Shown one piece after another: positions 41,560 through 48,764 of a stretch of 64,000 bases of DNA (within the stretch, counting starts at the first letter, position 1; each line of letters starts with the position of its first letter). The DNA is taken from assembly GCA_028823995.1 (NCBI GenBank), contig JAPPFD010000018.1, forward strand, positions 1 to 64,000. The letters run 5' to 3'. The notes under the pieces were generated by a model. It did no database searches and was not told the DNA's origin. It saw only the letters and a list, made by a program, of their open reading frames with translations. Source of the DNA: a bacterium. GTDB taxonomy: Bacteria; Actinomycetota; Acidimicrobiia; Spongiisociales; ZC4RG35. The position numbers were made by a program, and so were the translations under genes.

Positions 41560-41577
41560 AAGGAGCGCATTCAAAAC

Positions 41578-42582
41578 ATGGCAAAAGACAGAATCAACTG
41601 GGACAGAGTCAACGCATACATGGAGCGGAGCAAGACCCGCGCCGTGCTGAAGCCCTACGGGATGCCCGACATCACCAACCCCTTCACCTCCGCATACGCC
41701 GATGTGGACGTGTCGCCGCGCTGGCCCATCTCAGAGGAGGTGGCCATCTCGGTTGCGCTTACCGGTGGGTTCTTCATGACCCGCCACAACCCGGCGCAGC
41801 CCATCAGCGAACAGGAGATTATGGAAGCAGGGAGGGCTTGTATGCGGGCGGGTGCTACGGCCCTGCACATTCATGTTCGTAACGAGGCGGAGTGGTCCAT
41901 TCTGGATCTGGCCCGGTTCGTCACCATCATCGAACCGCTCCGCGACGAGTTCGAGGACCTGTATGTCTCTGCGGGCGAAGTAGCGATCGGTCCCGACGAC
42001 TGGAACGAAATGATCAAGATCTCCAACTCGGGCCTGATCACCGGGTCGCCGGTCAACACCACCGCCACCTTCTGCGGCGACACCCTGTTCGCAAAGCCCC
42101 CGGCGGTGGTGATCGAGAAGACCCGCGTCCTGATGGAGGCGGGAGTGAAGCCCGAGATCGCGGTCTACACCGACGCCGACGTGGACAACGCCCGCCGCTA
42201 CCTGATCGAATCGGGCCTTCTGGAAGAGCCCCTCTACTGGGTGGTCCTGCCGGCGCTTCCCGGTGGCAGCCCCATGCACAACCCCCGCCAGATGATCCAG
42301 GGCCTCACCCGCATCGTCGACTCCATCTTCGACATCAACCCCAACTCGATCATCTCGGTGTGCGCGGCCGGTCGTCCCTCGGTCTACCTGGTCACCCTGG
42401 CCATGCTGATGGGCCTACACGTCCGCCTGGGAATGGAGGACACCGTCTGGCGCTACCCGCACCGCGACGAGTTGATCGCCTCCAACCTCCAACAACTGGA
42501 GGCCGTGATTGCCATAGCCGAAAACCTCGGCCGCACTCCCATGTCCGGCGCCCGCTATCGCGACCTGCTGGGAGTGGCCTGA
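41578..42582 (+). CDS. Beta-keto acid cleavage enzyme (BKACE, DUF849)
   Basis: A 334-residue TIM-barrel enzyme of the BKACE family, whose founding member is 3-keto-5-aminohexanoate cleavage enzyme. They use zinc to convert a beta-keto acid plus acetyl-CoA into acetoacetate plus a new CoA ester. The zinc ligands His97 and His99 lie in ALHIHVRN, TGSPVNTTATF and GLHVRLGMEDTVW are conserved. It is the last gene of the plus-strand operon. The convergent thiolase gene could deal with acetoacetyl-CoA. The particular keto acid is unknown, as the family has varied substrates. Confidence 0.9.
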   Translation: MAKDRINWDRVNAYMERSKTRAVLKPYGMPDITNPFTSAYADVDVSPRWPISEEVAISVALTGGFFMTRHNPAQPISEQEIMEAGRACMRAGATALHIHVRNEAEWSILDLARFVTIIEPLRDEFEDLYVSAGEVAIGPDDWNEMIKISNSGLITGSPVNTTATFCGDTLFAKPPAVVIEKTRVLMEAGVKPEIAVYTDADVDNARRYLIESGLLEEPLYWVVLPALPGGSPMHNPRQMIQGLTRIVDSIFDINPNSIISVCAAGRPSVYLVTLAMLMGLHVRLGMEDTVWRYPHRDELIASNLQQLEAVIAIAENLGRTPMSGARYRDLLGVA

Positions 42583-42623
42583 GCAAGATGACTCGGGCCG
42601 GGTGACCCGGCGACCCTTTCGCT

Positions 42624-42645
42624 TCTTCCGCCTCGGGGCGGAAGA
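42624..42645. terminator. Hairpin between convergent BKACE and thiolase genes
   Basis: A perfect nine-base-pair stem, TCTTCCGCC with GGCGGAAGA, around the loop TCGG, sits in the 80-base gap between two genes that read towards each other. There is no strong U run after it on either strand, so it may be a weak bidirectional terminator or a transcript-end stabiliser. Confidence 0.5.
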
Positions 42646-42662
42646 GAACCTCAAAAAGAACG

Positions 42663-43838
42663 TTAGGGGCGTTCGAAGATGGCTGCCATGCCCTGGCCTC
42701 CGCCGATGCACATCGTTACGATGCCGCGCCGGCCGTCGATCCGCTCGAGGGCTCGCATGAGCTTGATGGCGAGTATCGTCCCAGTGGCTCCGACGGGATG
42801 ACCCAGCGCGATGGCGCCGCCGTCCACGTTGGTCTTCTCGGGGTCGAGACCCGCGTCACGGATCACCGCCACGGCCTGAGCGGCGAAAGCTTCGTTGAGT
42901 TCGATCAGGTCGATGTCGTCGAGGGTCAGGCCAGCCTTCTCAAGCACCTTGGGGACCGCGAGCGCCGGGGCGTAGCCCATGACCTCCGGGTCGATGCCGC
43001 TGACCGCCCAAGCCACCAGGCGCAGGAGGGGTTCGGCGCCCCGGGCTTCGGCTGTCTTCTGGCTCATCAGGACCACCGAGGCGGCGCCGTCGTTGATTCC
43101 CGATGAGTTCCCGGCGGTCACCGAGCCGCCCTTCTGGAACACCGGACGGAGCCGCGCAAGGCGCTCCACGGTGGTGTTCGGCCTGGGATGCTCGTCGACC
43201 AGGAACGGGGTGTCCTTGGGACGGTCCACTCCCACGATGTCTTCTTCGAAGAGGCCATCTTTGATTGCGATGGCGGCCCGGCGCTGGCTCTCGGCTGCGA
43301 ACTCATCCTGAGCTTGACGGCTCACGTTGTAGCGTTCGGCCACCTTCTCAGCAGTCGCGCCCATCGGATACCCTCCGAAGGGATCGCTCACCAATGACAG
43401 GGTGCCGTCGATGATCTTCCGAGGGCCCAGTTTCCAACCGTCGCGGGCCTGATAGTCCAGGAATGGCTGGCTGCTCATGTTCTCATCGCCCCCGGCGACC
43501 ACGATGTCGGCCGATCCCAGCATGACCTGCTGGGCGCCGGTGATGATCGCCTGGAGGCCTGACGAGCACAGGCGATTGACGTTCATGGCGGTGGTGTGTG
43601 AAGGAAGACCCGCCTCCAGTGCGCAACGCCGGGCGTTGTAGGCGTCGGGACCCACCTGGCCGATCTGTCCCATGACCACCTCGTCCACCTCTCCGGGCTC
43701 CACCCCGGCCCGGCTCAACGATTCCTTGATGGTGATGGCGCCAAGCTTGTAGGCATCGATGCCGCTCAGCGAGCCTCCGTATGTCCCTATGGCGGTCCGA
43801 GCTGCCCCCACCACGACCACAGGATTGATCTCCGACAT
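42663..43838 (-). CDS. Acetyl-CoA C-acetyltransferase (thiolase)
   Basis: A 391-residue thiolase that splits 3-ketoacyl-CoA such as acetoacetyl-CoA, or joins two acetyl-CoA. The acyl-carrying Cys91 is in VNRLCSSGLQ, the base His in GGAIALGHPVGATGT and the second Cys in MCIGGGQGMAAIFE. AGAGGAG precedes the ATG. It reads against the TRAP/BKACE operon but probably serves it, because BKACE releases acetoacetate; a general role in fatty-acid or polyester metabolism is also possible. Confidence 0.92.
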   Translation of the reverse strand: MSEINPVVVVGAARTAIGTYGGSLSGIDAYKLGAITIKESLSRAGVEPGEVDEVVMGQIGQVGPDAYNARRCALEAGLPSHTTAMNVNRLCSSGLQAIITGAQQVMLGSADIVVAGGDENMSSQPFLDYQARDGWKLGPRKIIDGTLSLVSDPFGGYPMGATAEKVAERYNVSRQAQDEFAAESQRRAAIAIKDGLFEEDIVGVDRPKDTPFLVDEHPRPNTTVERLARLRPVFQKGGSVTAGNSSGINDGAASVVLMSQKTAEARGAEPLLRLVAWAVSGIDPEVMGYAPALAVPKVLEKAGLTLDDIDLIELNEAFAAQAVAVIRDAGLDPEKTNVDGGAIALGHPVGATGTILAIKLMRALERIDGRRGIVTMCIGGGQGMAAIFERP

Positions 43839-43986
43839 TTCCGTCTCCTCTCAGACCGCGATTCAGATCCCGAGACTGGACCTCCGGGCCGACCCGCAAA
43901 CCCAAGACCGGAACAGCGCTGATACTACTTCAGATACGCGGGAACGGGGCGGGAGGCGTACGACTCGCCCAGGATGGTCGGGTCGT

Positions 43987-44634
43987 CTACTTGGTGCCGA
44001 AGATACGGTCGCCGGCGTCGCCGAACCCGGGGACTATGTACCCCGAAGGGTCCAGGCCTTCGTCCACCGCCGCGCAGTAGATCGGGACGTCGGGGTGGTA
44101 CGTGTGGAGGTAGTCCACCCCCTCGGGAGCGGCTATCAGGCATATGAAGACCAACTCTCTCGGGTTGGTGCCCTTGACCCGGGTGATCGCCGCTTCCGCC
44201 GAGTGACCGGTGGCCAGCATGGGGTCCACCACCAGCGCGGTGCGGTCGGACATGTTGCGGGGCGCTTTGAAGTAGTACTCCACCGTCATCTGGGTCTTCC
44301 GGTCCCGGTACAGCCCGATGTGGCCCATCCGCGCCGAGGGGATGGCGTCTATGATGCCGTCGGCGATGGCGGTGCCGGCTCGCAAGATGGAGATCACCAC
44401 CAGCTTCTTTCCGTCCAGGAGGGGCGCGGACATGGCCTTGAGGGGAGTGTTGATCCGCGTGAACGTCACGGGGTGGTGGCGAGTCACCTCGTAGGCCAGG
44501 AGACCCGAGATCTCTGAAGCGAGTCGGCGGAAGGCGCTGGAACTCGTCTCACGCTTTCTCATCAGGGTCAGCTTGTGCTGGACCAGGGGATGGTCGATCA
44601 CGTGGACCCGGGTACCGACGGTCTGGGAGGTCAT
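43987..44634 (-). CDS. upp: Uracil phosphoribosyltransferase
   Basis: A 215-residue enzyme that makes UMP from uracil and PRPP. The PRPP loop is VVDPMLATGHSAEAAI, and the C-terminal YIVPGFGDAGDRIFGTK binds uracil. Start ATG 44634 falls two bases after the DUF1688 stop; the longer frame is the shadow of that gene. In the URC uracil-catabolism pathway the first intermediate is a ribosylated uracil, so upp is expected beside the URC1 and URC4 genes as found here. Confidence 0.93.
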   Translation of the reverse strand: MTSQTVGTRVHVIDHPLVQHKLTLMRKRETSSSAFRRLASEISGLLAYEVTRHHPVTFTRINTPLKAMSAPLLDGKKLVVISILRAGTAIADGIIDAIPSARMGHIGLYRDRKTQMTVEYYFKAPRNMSDRTALVVDPMLATGHSAEAAITRVKGTNPRELVFICLIAAPEGVDYLHTYHPDVPIYCAAVDEGLDPSGYIVPGFGDAGDRIFGTK

Positions 44635-44636
44635 GC

Positions 44637-45800
44637 TCAGAAGATAGTCCCGTTGCTGAGCACTTTGAGCGGCGGGCTGGCGTCGGGCCGGGCCGCGGCG
44701 GCCAGTTGCCTTCCGGCCGTCCATGTTCCGCCCTCGAGAACCTGGGCCATCGAGAGTCCTGCGCCCAACTCCCCCCGGACCATCTCGGCCAGGCGGCTGA
44801 CCAGGGCGACGGTGAGGGCGCGCCACTCCACCACCAGGGACGAGGAAACCGGATGGCTGGTCGCCTGCCACCCGGGAGTCACGGGGGTCAGCACACCCCC
44901 GTCGATGAGCAGCCCCCCGTTCCGGTATTCCGCCAGGGGGGTCAAGCGGTCCACCTCGGTGACGGTGATTCCCGCGGTGCTCAGGGGTTCTATCAAGGAA
45001 TACGCCAGCCACTGGGTGAGCTTGTGAAAGGGCATGAGCCCCAGAGGGGGATAGGGCCAGACGTCCCCCAGGTATTGGCCGTCGCGCATCGGGGAGTCGG
45101 GCCACAGGGGCGACAACTGCTCCAGGAGAGTCCCCAACAGAGTCACCGCCGACAGGCGCCCATCCGAGGAGAGGCCGGAGAGCAGATCGTAGAGGCCTCC
45201 CACCCGCCGGCCCGGCCATCGGGAGGAGACCCTTCCCAGGGATCGCAGCAGCGCGGCCCGGTCTTCGGTCCCCACCAAGGGATTGTCCTCTCTCACCTGA
45301 AAGGCTTCGGCCAACGAAGCGGCGGCCAGGCCCGACAGCGCTTCGGAGTCCGCCCGAGGAAGACCGCGGTTGGAGAACACACCCCTCTCCCAGGCCCGGA
45401 AGCTGGCCACCGCCAGCCCTTCGGACCTGCTCAACTCCCCCTGGATCCGCGTATCGGCGTAACGCCACCGAGGCCCGCTCCCTGCGTCCAACAGGACCGA
45501 TACCACGATGAGTTCGACCTCGGACCTGGCTGCCTCATCCCGGTCGGTGGGGCGGGGGAGCGCCTCCCAGAGATCGATGTCGCCCACCTTGAAGTGAAGG
45601 CGGCGTCCATGCATGGGCACCGCCAGGTCCGGGTACCGGGCCCGGGTCAACTCGCCGACCATCCGGCCCAGGTCCGAGAGCCTGTCGAGGTCGATCTCCC
45701 ACCTTTCCAGCCGGCCCTGGGTGGCGAGAGCGAGCATCCTCTCGGATTGGCGCCTGATGGTGTCGGGATGGCGGAGCCGGGCCACCTCGGGGAGGGTCAA
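44637..45800 (-). CDS. DUF1688 / URC4-like uracil catabolism protein
   Basis: A 387-residue protein of the DUF1688 family, including yeast URC4. The family is required for the URC pathway that degrades uracil, but its reaction is not settled. Visible landmarks are RARYPDLAVPMHGRRLHFK near residue 50, SEGLAVASFRAWERGVFS and PLGLMPFHKLTQWLAYSL. The start is set at TTG 45800, overlapping the URC1 stop (TTGA), because homologues begin with a similar short N-terminus; an internal ATG at MLALATQ would cut conserved sequence. Confidence 0.85.
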   Translation of the reverse strand: MTLPEVARLRHPDTIRRQSERMLALATQGRLERWEIDLDRLSDLGRMVGELTRARYPDLAVPMHGRRLHFKVGDIDLWEALPRPTDRDEAARSEVELIVVSVLLDAGSGPRWRYADTRIQGELSRSEGLAVASFRAWERGVFSNRGLPRADSEALSGLAAASLAEAFQVREDNPLVGTEDRAALLRSLGRVSSRWPGRRVGGLYDLLSGLSSDGRLSAVTLLGTLLEQLSPLWPDSPMRDGQYLGDVWPYPPLGLMPFHKLTQWLAYSLIEPLSTAGITVTEVDRLTPLAEYRNGGLLIDGGVLTPVTPGWQATSHPVSSSLVVEWRALTVALVSRLAEMVRGELGAGLSMAQVLEGGTWTAGRQLAAAARPDASPPLKVLSNGTIF

Positions 45801-47038
45801 AGAAGAGGGCGTCCCTTGGTCTCGGCTAGCTCTCCGGAGCTGGGAACGGAGCCGTCGGTGAAGTAGCCGGCCGCCACCTTGGCGTCCAGTTCCACCCAGG
45901 CGTCGGCGGGCACCAACTCGGGCGGGAGGGAGAGCCGCTCGCCCACCTCTATGCCCGATCCGGTGATCGCTCCGTACTTGTCGTCGGACATTGACACCAG
46001 CTTGTCGATCCGCTTGATGCCCAGCCAGTGCAATGAGTCGGGCATCAGCAACTGGTGGCGGGCGTCCTGCACCCCCGCCACGCACTCGGTCCGCTCGAAG
46101 TAGGCGTCGGCGCGGTCCCCGCCTTCCTGTCGCTTGCGGGCGTTGTACACCAGGAATTTGGTGACTTCGCCCAGCGCCCGTCCCTCCTTCCGGTTGTAGA
46201 CGATGATCCCGGCTCCTCCCTGTGAAGCGGTCTGGATGCAGACCTCGATGCCGTGCACCAGATAGGGGCGGCAGGTGCAGATGTCCGATCCGAACACATC
46301 CGAACCGTTGCACTCGTCATGAACGCGGGCCGCCAGGGTCTTGCCGGGGTCTGCCAGGTTGGCCGGATCGCCGAATATGTATACGGTCTGTCCCCCGATG
46401 GGCGGCAGGAAGACCTCCAGGTCCGAACGGGTGACCAACTCGGGGAACATCCCTCCGGTCTCCTCGAAGAGAATCCGCCGCAGATCGCGTTCGGGGACGT
46501 CGAGCCTCTCCGCCACGCTGGGAAGGTGCCACACCGGTTCGATGGCCGCCTTGGTGACCCGGCACGAGCCGTCGGGCAGGCACAGGGACCCGTCGGGGAC
46601 GATGCGGCCCTCTGCTATGGCGTCCTCCAGTTCGGGTATGAAGATGTGAGCCGTGGTCACGGCAATGGTGGGCCTGATGTCGTAACCCTCGGCCAGCAAA
46701 CCCGAGAAGGACTCGGCGGTTATCGCTCCCCAAGGGTCCAGGGAGACGATCTTGTCCGGCTTTCGCCAGGCGGGATAGGGGCCGATCCGATGGGTGGGTG
46801 CGGTGTTGGTCAGGTCAGCCCGATAGTCGCGATCGAGCTTTCCCTGGGCGATGGAGACCGCCCGGTAGACGGCGTAGGAGCCGCCGTGGGTTCCGACCAC
46901 GTTGCGATGATCGGGGTTGCTCAGAGTAGCGATGACCGGACCCCGGACGGCTGCTGTGGCGGCTCCCCATCGGATGGGGGGAGGTTGGGGTCCGTGGCTG
47001 TCGATGTGAGAAGTTAGGCGGATATGCCGGGTCCTCAT
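45797..47038 (-). CDS. URC1-like GTP cyclohydrolase II homologue
   Basis: A 413-residue protein related to GTP cyclohydrolase II (RibA). The zinc ligands Cys243, Cys254 and Cys256 (DECNGSDVFGSDICTC) have the spacing of RibA. The N-terminal 200 residues have no counterpart in RibA, and it is in a cluster with DUF1688 and upp, so it is a URC1-type protein of uracil catabolism and not a riboflavin enzyme. Start ATG 47038 gives a sensible N-terminus (MRTRHIRLTSHIDSHG). Divergent from the uracil permease gene. Confidence 0.88.
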   Translation of the reverse strand: MRTRHIRLTSHIDSHGPQPPPIRWGAATAAVRGPVIATLSNPDHRNVVGTHGGSYAVYRAVSIAQGKLDRDYRADLTNTAPTHRIGPYPAWRKPDKIVSLDPWGAITAESFSGLLAEGYDIRPTIAVTTAHIFIPELEDAIAEGRIVPDGSLCLPDGSCRVTKAAIEPVWHLPSVAERLDVPERDLRRILFEETGGMFPELVTRSDLEVFLPPIGGQTVYIFGDPANLADPGKTLAARVHDECNGSDVFGSDICTCRPYLVHGIEVCIQTASQGGAGIIVYNRKEGRALGEVTKFLVYNARKRQEGGDRADAYFERTECVAGVQDARHQLLMPDSLHWLGIKRIDKLVSMSDDKYGAITGSGIEVGERLSLPPELVPADAWVELDAKVAAGYFTDGSVPSSGELAETKGRPLL

Positions 47039-47066
47039 CGAATGACAGTTTACTATGAATGGAAAA

Positions 47067-47091
47067 GCATGCCATGAGGAAGCGGGCATGC
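47067..47091. promoter_or_regulatory. Inverted repeat in the URC/uracil-permease divergent promoter
   Basis: GCATGCC (47067-47073) and GGCATGC (47085-47091) form a perfect seven-base inverted repeat with an 11-base spacer in the 139-base region between URC1 and the permease. It is placed where one repressor could control both directions. The regulator is not in the window, and no direct evidence ties the repeat to uracil. Confidence 0.4.
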
Positions 47092-47177
47092 CTATTCCAC
47101 CGCTCTGGCTTCTCCTGCTTAGAGAGTTAAGGGAGTCAGGGGCTAGATACGTATGGTTCCCCAGAGAGGAGGAAACT

Positions 47178-48371
47178 ATGGAACTCAATACCCAACGCAA
47201 AGTCGTATTGGGAGTTCAACACACGATTGCCATGTTCGGCGCCACCGTGCTGGTGCCGCTTCTGACCGGACTGGACGCATCGGTAGCCCTCTTGGCGGCG
47301 GGCATCGGAACCCTGATATTCCATGTTCTCACCAAGCTGATGGTCCCGGTGTTCCTGGGTTCGTCATTCGCCTTCATCCCACCGATAGTCGCCGCCCTCA
47401 ACGACGAGGGTTTCTCCATGTCGGCCACCGTGGGAGGTATCGCGGCCGCCGGCGTGGTCTATGCGATCGTCTCGGTGATCGTCCGGTTCATCGGATCGGA
47501 CAAGATCAAGAGGCTGGTCCCCCCGGTGGTTGCCGGGCCGGTGATCATAATCATCGGAATCACCCTGGCGCCGGTGGCGGTCGACATGTCCAACGCCAAC
47601 TGGTGGCTGGCCATTCTCACCCTGCTGGTGACCGTGGCTGCGGCCATCTTCATGAAGGGCCTCTGGAAGATGCTGCCTATCCTGTCGGGCGCAGTGATCG
47701 GTTACGTGGTGGGCGCCATCGCCGGAGAAGTGGACTTCGACGGGATCGCGGATGCAGACTGGTTCGGCCTGCCCGACTTCACCTTCGCCACCTTCGAGTG
47801 GGGCGCCATCGTCCTGATCGCACCGGTGGCGTTCGTCACCATGATCGAGCACGTCGGGGACGTCATCACCAACGGTCGAGTGGTCGGGAAGGACTTCTTC
47901 GAAGAGCCGGGCCTGGACCGCACCCTCATGGGTGACGGAGCGGCCACCTTCCTGGCCGGGTTGGTGGGCGGTCCCGCCAACACCACCTACTCGGAGAACA
48001 CCGGAGTCCTGGCGGTGACCAAGGTCTATGACCCTGCCGTCCTTCGCATCGGGGCGATCGTGGCCATCATCCTGGGGATCATCCCCAAGGTGGCGGCGGT
48101 CCTGCAGTCCATTCCCCTCTCCGTGCTGGGAGGCCTGTCCATCGTTCTGTTTGGCATGATCGCCGCAGTGGGCCTCCGCACCCTGGTGGAGAGCCAGGTG
48201 GAGATGCACAAGAGCCGCAACCTGATCGTGGTGGCGGTGATCCTGGTGCTGGGTCTGGGGACTTCGGGTCTCGAGAACCTCCAGATCGGCGGAGTGGCCA
48301 TCTCCGGACTGGCGTTGGCCGCGGTGGTGGGCGTGGTGCTCAACCTGATTCTCCCCGCCGACGACTCCTGA
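47178..48371 (+). CDS. uraA: Uracil permease (NCS2 family)
   Basis: A 397-residue uracil/xanthine-type transporter with about fourteen membrane segments. The start KVVLGVQHTIAMFGATVLVP and the NCS2 signature GGPANTTYSENTGVLAVTK are clear, and the Glu residues of the uracil site (TMIEHVGD) are present. AGAGGAGG precedes the ATG; the longer frame to 47055 lies in the promoter. It supplies uracil for the divergent URC1, DUF1688 and upp genes. A strong terminator follows. Confidence 0.92.
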   Translation: MELNTQRKVVLGVQHTIAMFGATVLVPLLTGLDASVALLAAGIGTLIFHVLTKLMVPVFLGSSFAFIPPIVAALNDEGFSMSATVGGIAAAGVVYAIVSVIVRFIGSDKIKRLVPPVVAGPVIIIIGITLAPVAVDMSNANWWLAILTLLVTVAAAIFMKGLWKMLPILSGAVIGYVVGAIAGEVDFDGIADADWFGLPDFTFATFEWGAIVLIAPVAFVTMIEHVGDVITNGRVVGKDFFEEPGLDRTLMGDGAATFLAGLVGGPANTTYSENTGVLAVTKVYDPAVLRIGAIVAIILGIIPKVAAVLQSIPLSVLGGLSIVLFGMIAAVGLRTLVESQVEMHKSRNLIVVAVILVLGLGTSGLENLQIGGVAISGLALAAVVGVVLNLILPADDS

Positions 48372-48397
48372 GGTAGACAAACACTGGGAGGGGAACC

Positions 48398-48430
48398 CTT
48401 CGCTCCCTGATGAGATGTCAGGGAGCGAAG
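48398..48430. terminator. Bidirectional intrinsic terminator
   Basis: A perfect 13-base-pair stem (48398-48410 with 48418-48430) around a seven-base loop, followed by GTCTTTAAA on the plus strand. It sits between the end of uraA and the end of the convergent zinc-ribbon gene, serving both. Confidence 0.8.
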
Positions 48431-48434
48431 GTCT

Positions 48435-48698
48435 TTAAAGGCCCGAGCCGCAGTAGCGGCACTTCACCGCCTCGGTCCGGACCAACTCGGCGCAATACGG
48501 ACACTTCTGGTACGCGCCGCTTTGAATCGCCTCTTTTTCAATTCTGGCTGCGTTGGACGGGATGACCAGGGACAGAATCAGCCCGAACGGGCCGAGCAGC
48601 GCTCCCAGCAGGAACCATCCGCACCCGCTGCGCCCCTTGTACGAGGCGACGAAGGCGCTGACCGCCCCGCACAGGATCCAGATGGTGACGATGTTCAT
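48435..48698 (-). CDS. Small membrane protein with a zinc ribbon
   Basis: An 87-residue protein: two hydrophobic segments (about residues 3-19 and 27-48) and a C-terminal zinc ribbon, CPYCAELVRTEAVKCRYC, with CxxC pairs 14 residues apart. Similar small membrane-plus-ribbon proteins are common and of unknown function. The GWFLLGALLGPFGLIL turn is typical of the superinfection-exclusion-like/PLDc_N type helices, but this is a weak match. It shares the terminator with uraA. Confidence 0.65.
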   Translation of the reverse strand: MNIVTIWILCGAVSAFVASYKGRSGCGWFLLGALLGPFGLILSLVIPSNAARIEKEAIQSGAYQKCPYCAELVRTEAVKCRYCGSGL

Positions 48699-48764
48699 AT
48701 GGCGACTCCATGGGACGCAGGCTGGTTACCTGATCACGATAAGGCAGGGGTGTGACAGCCCCGA

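Noticed and set aside
45801-46313. Upstream extension of the DUF1688 frame
   Set aside because: It overlaps the URC1 coding sequence in another frame and its sequence is the Arg/Gly-rich type produced by GC-rich shadows.
45797-47038. A riboflavin biosynthesis ribA gene
   Set aside because: The zinc site is RibA-like, but the long N-terminal extension and the coupling to DUF1688 and upp point to URC1.
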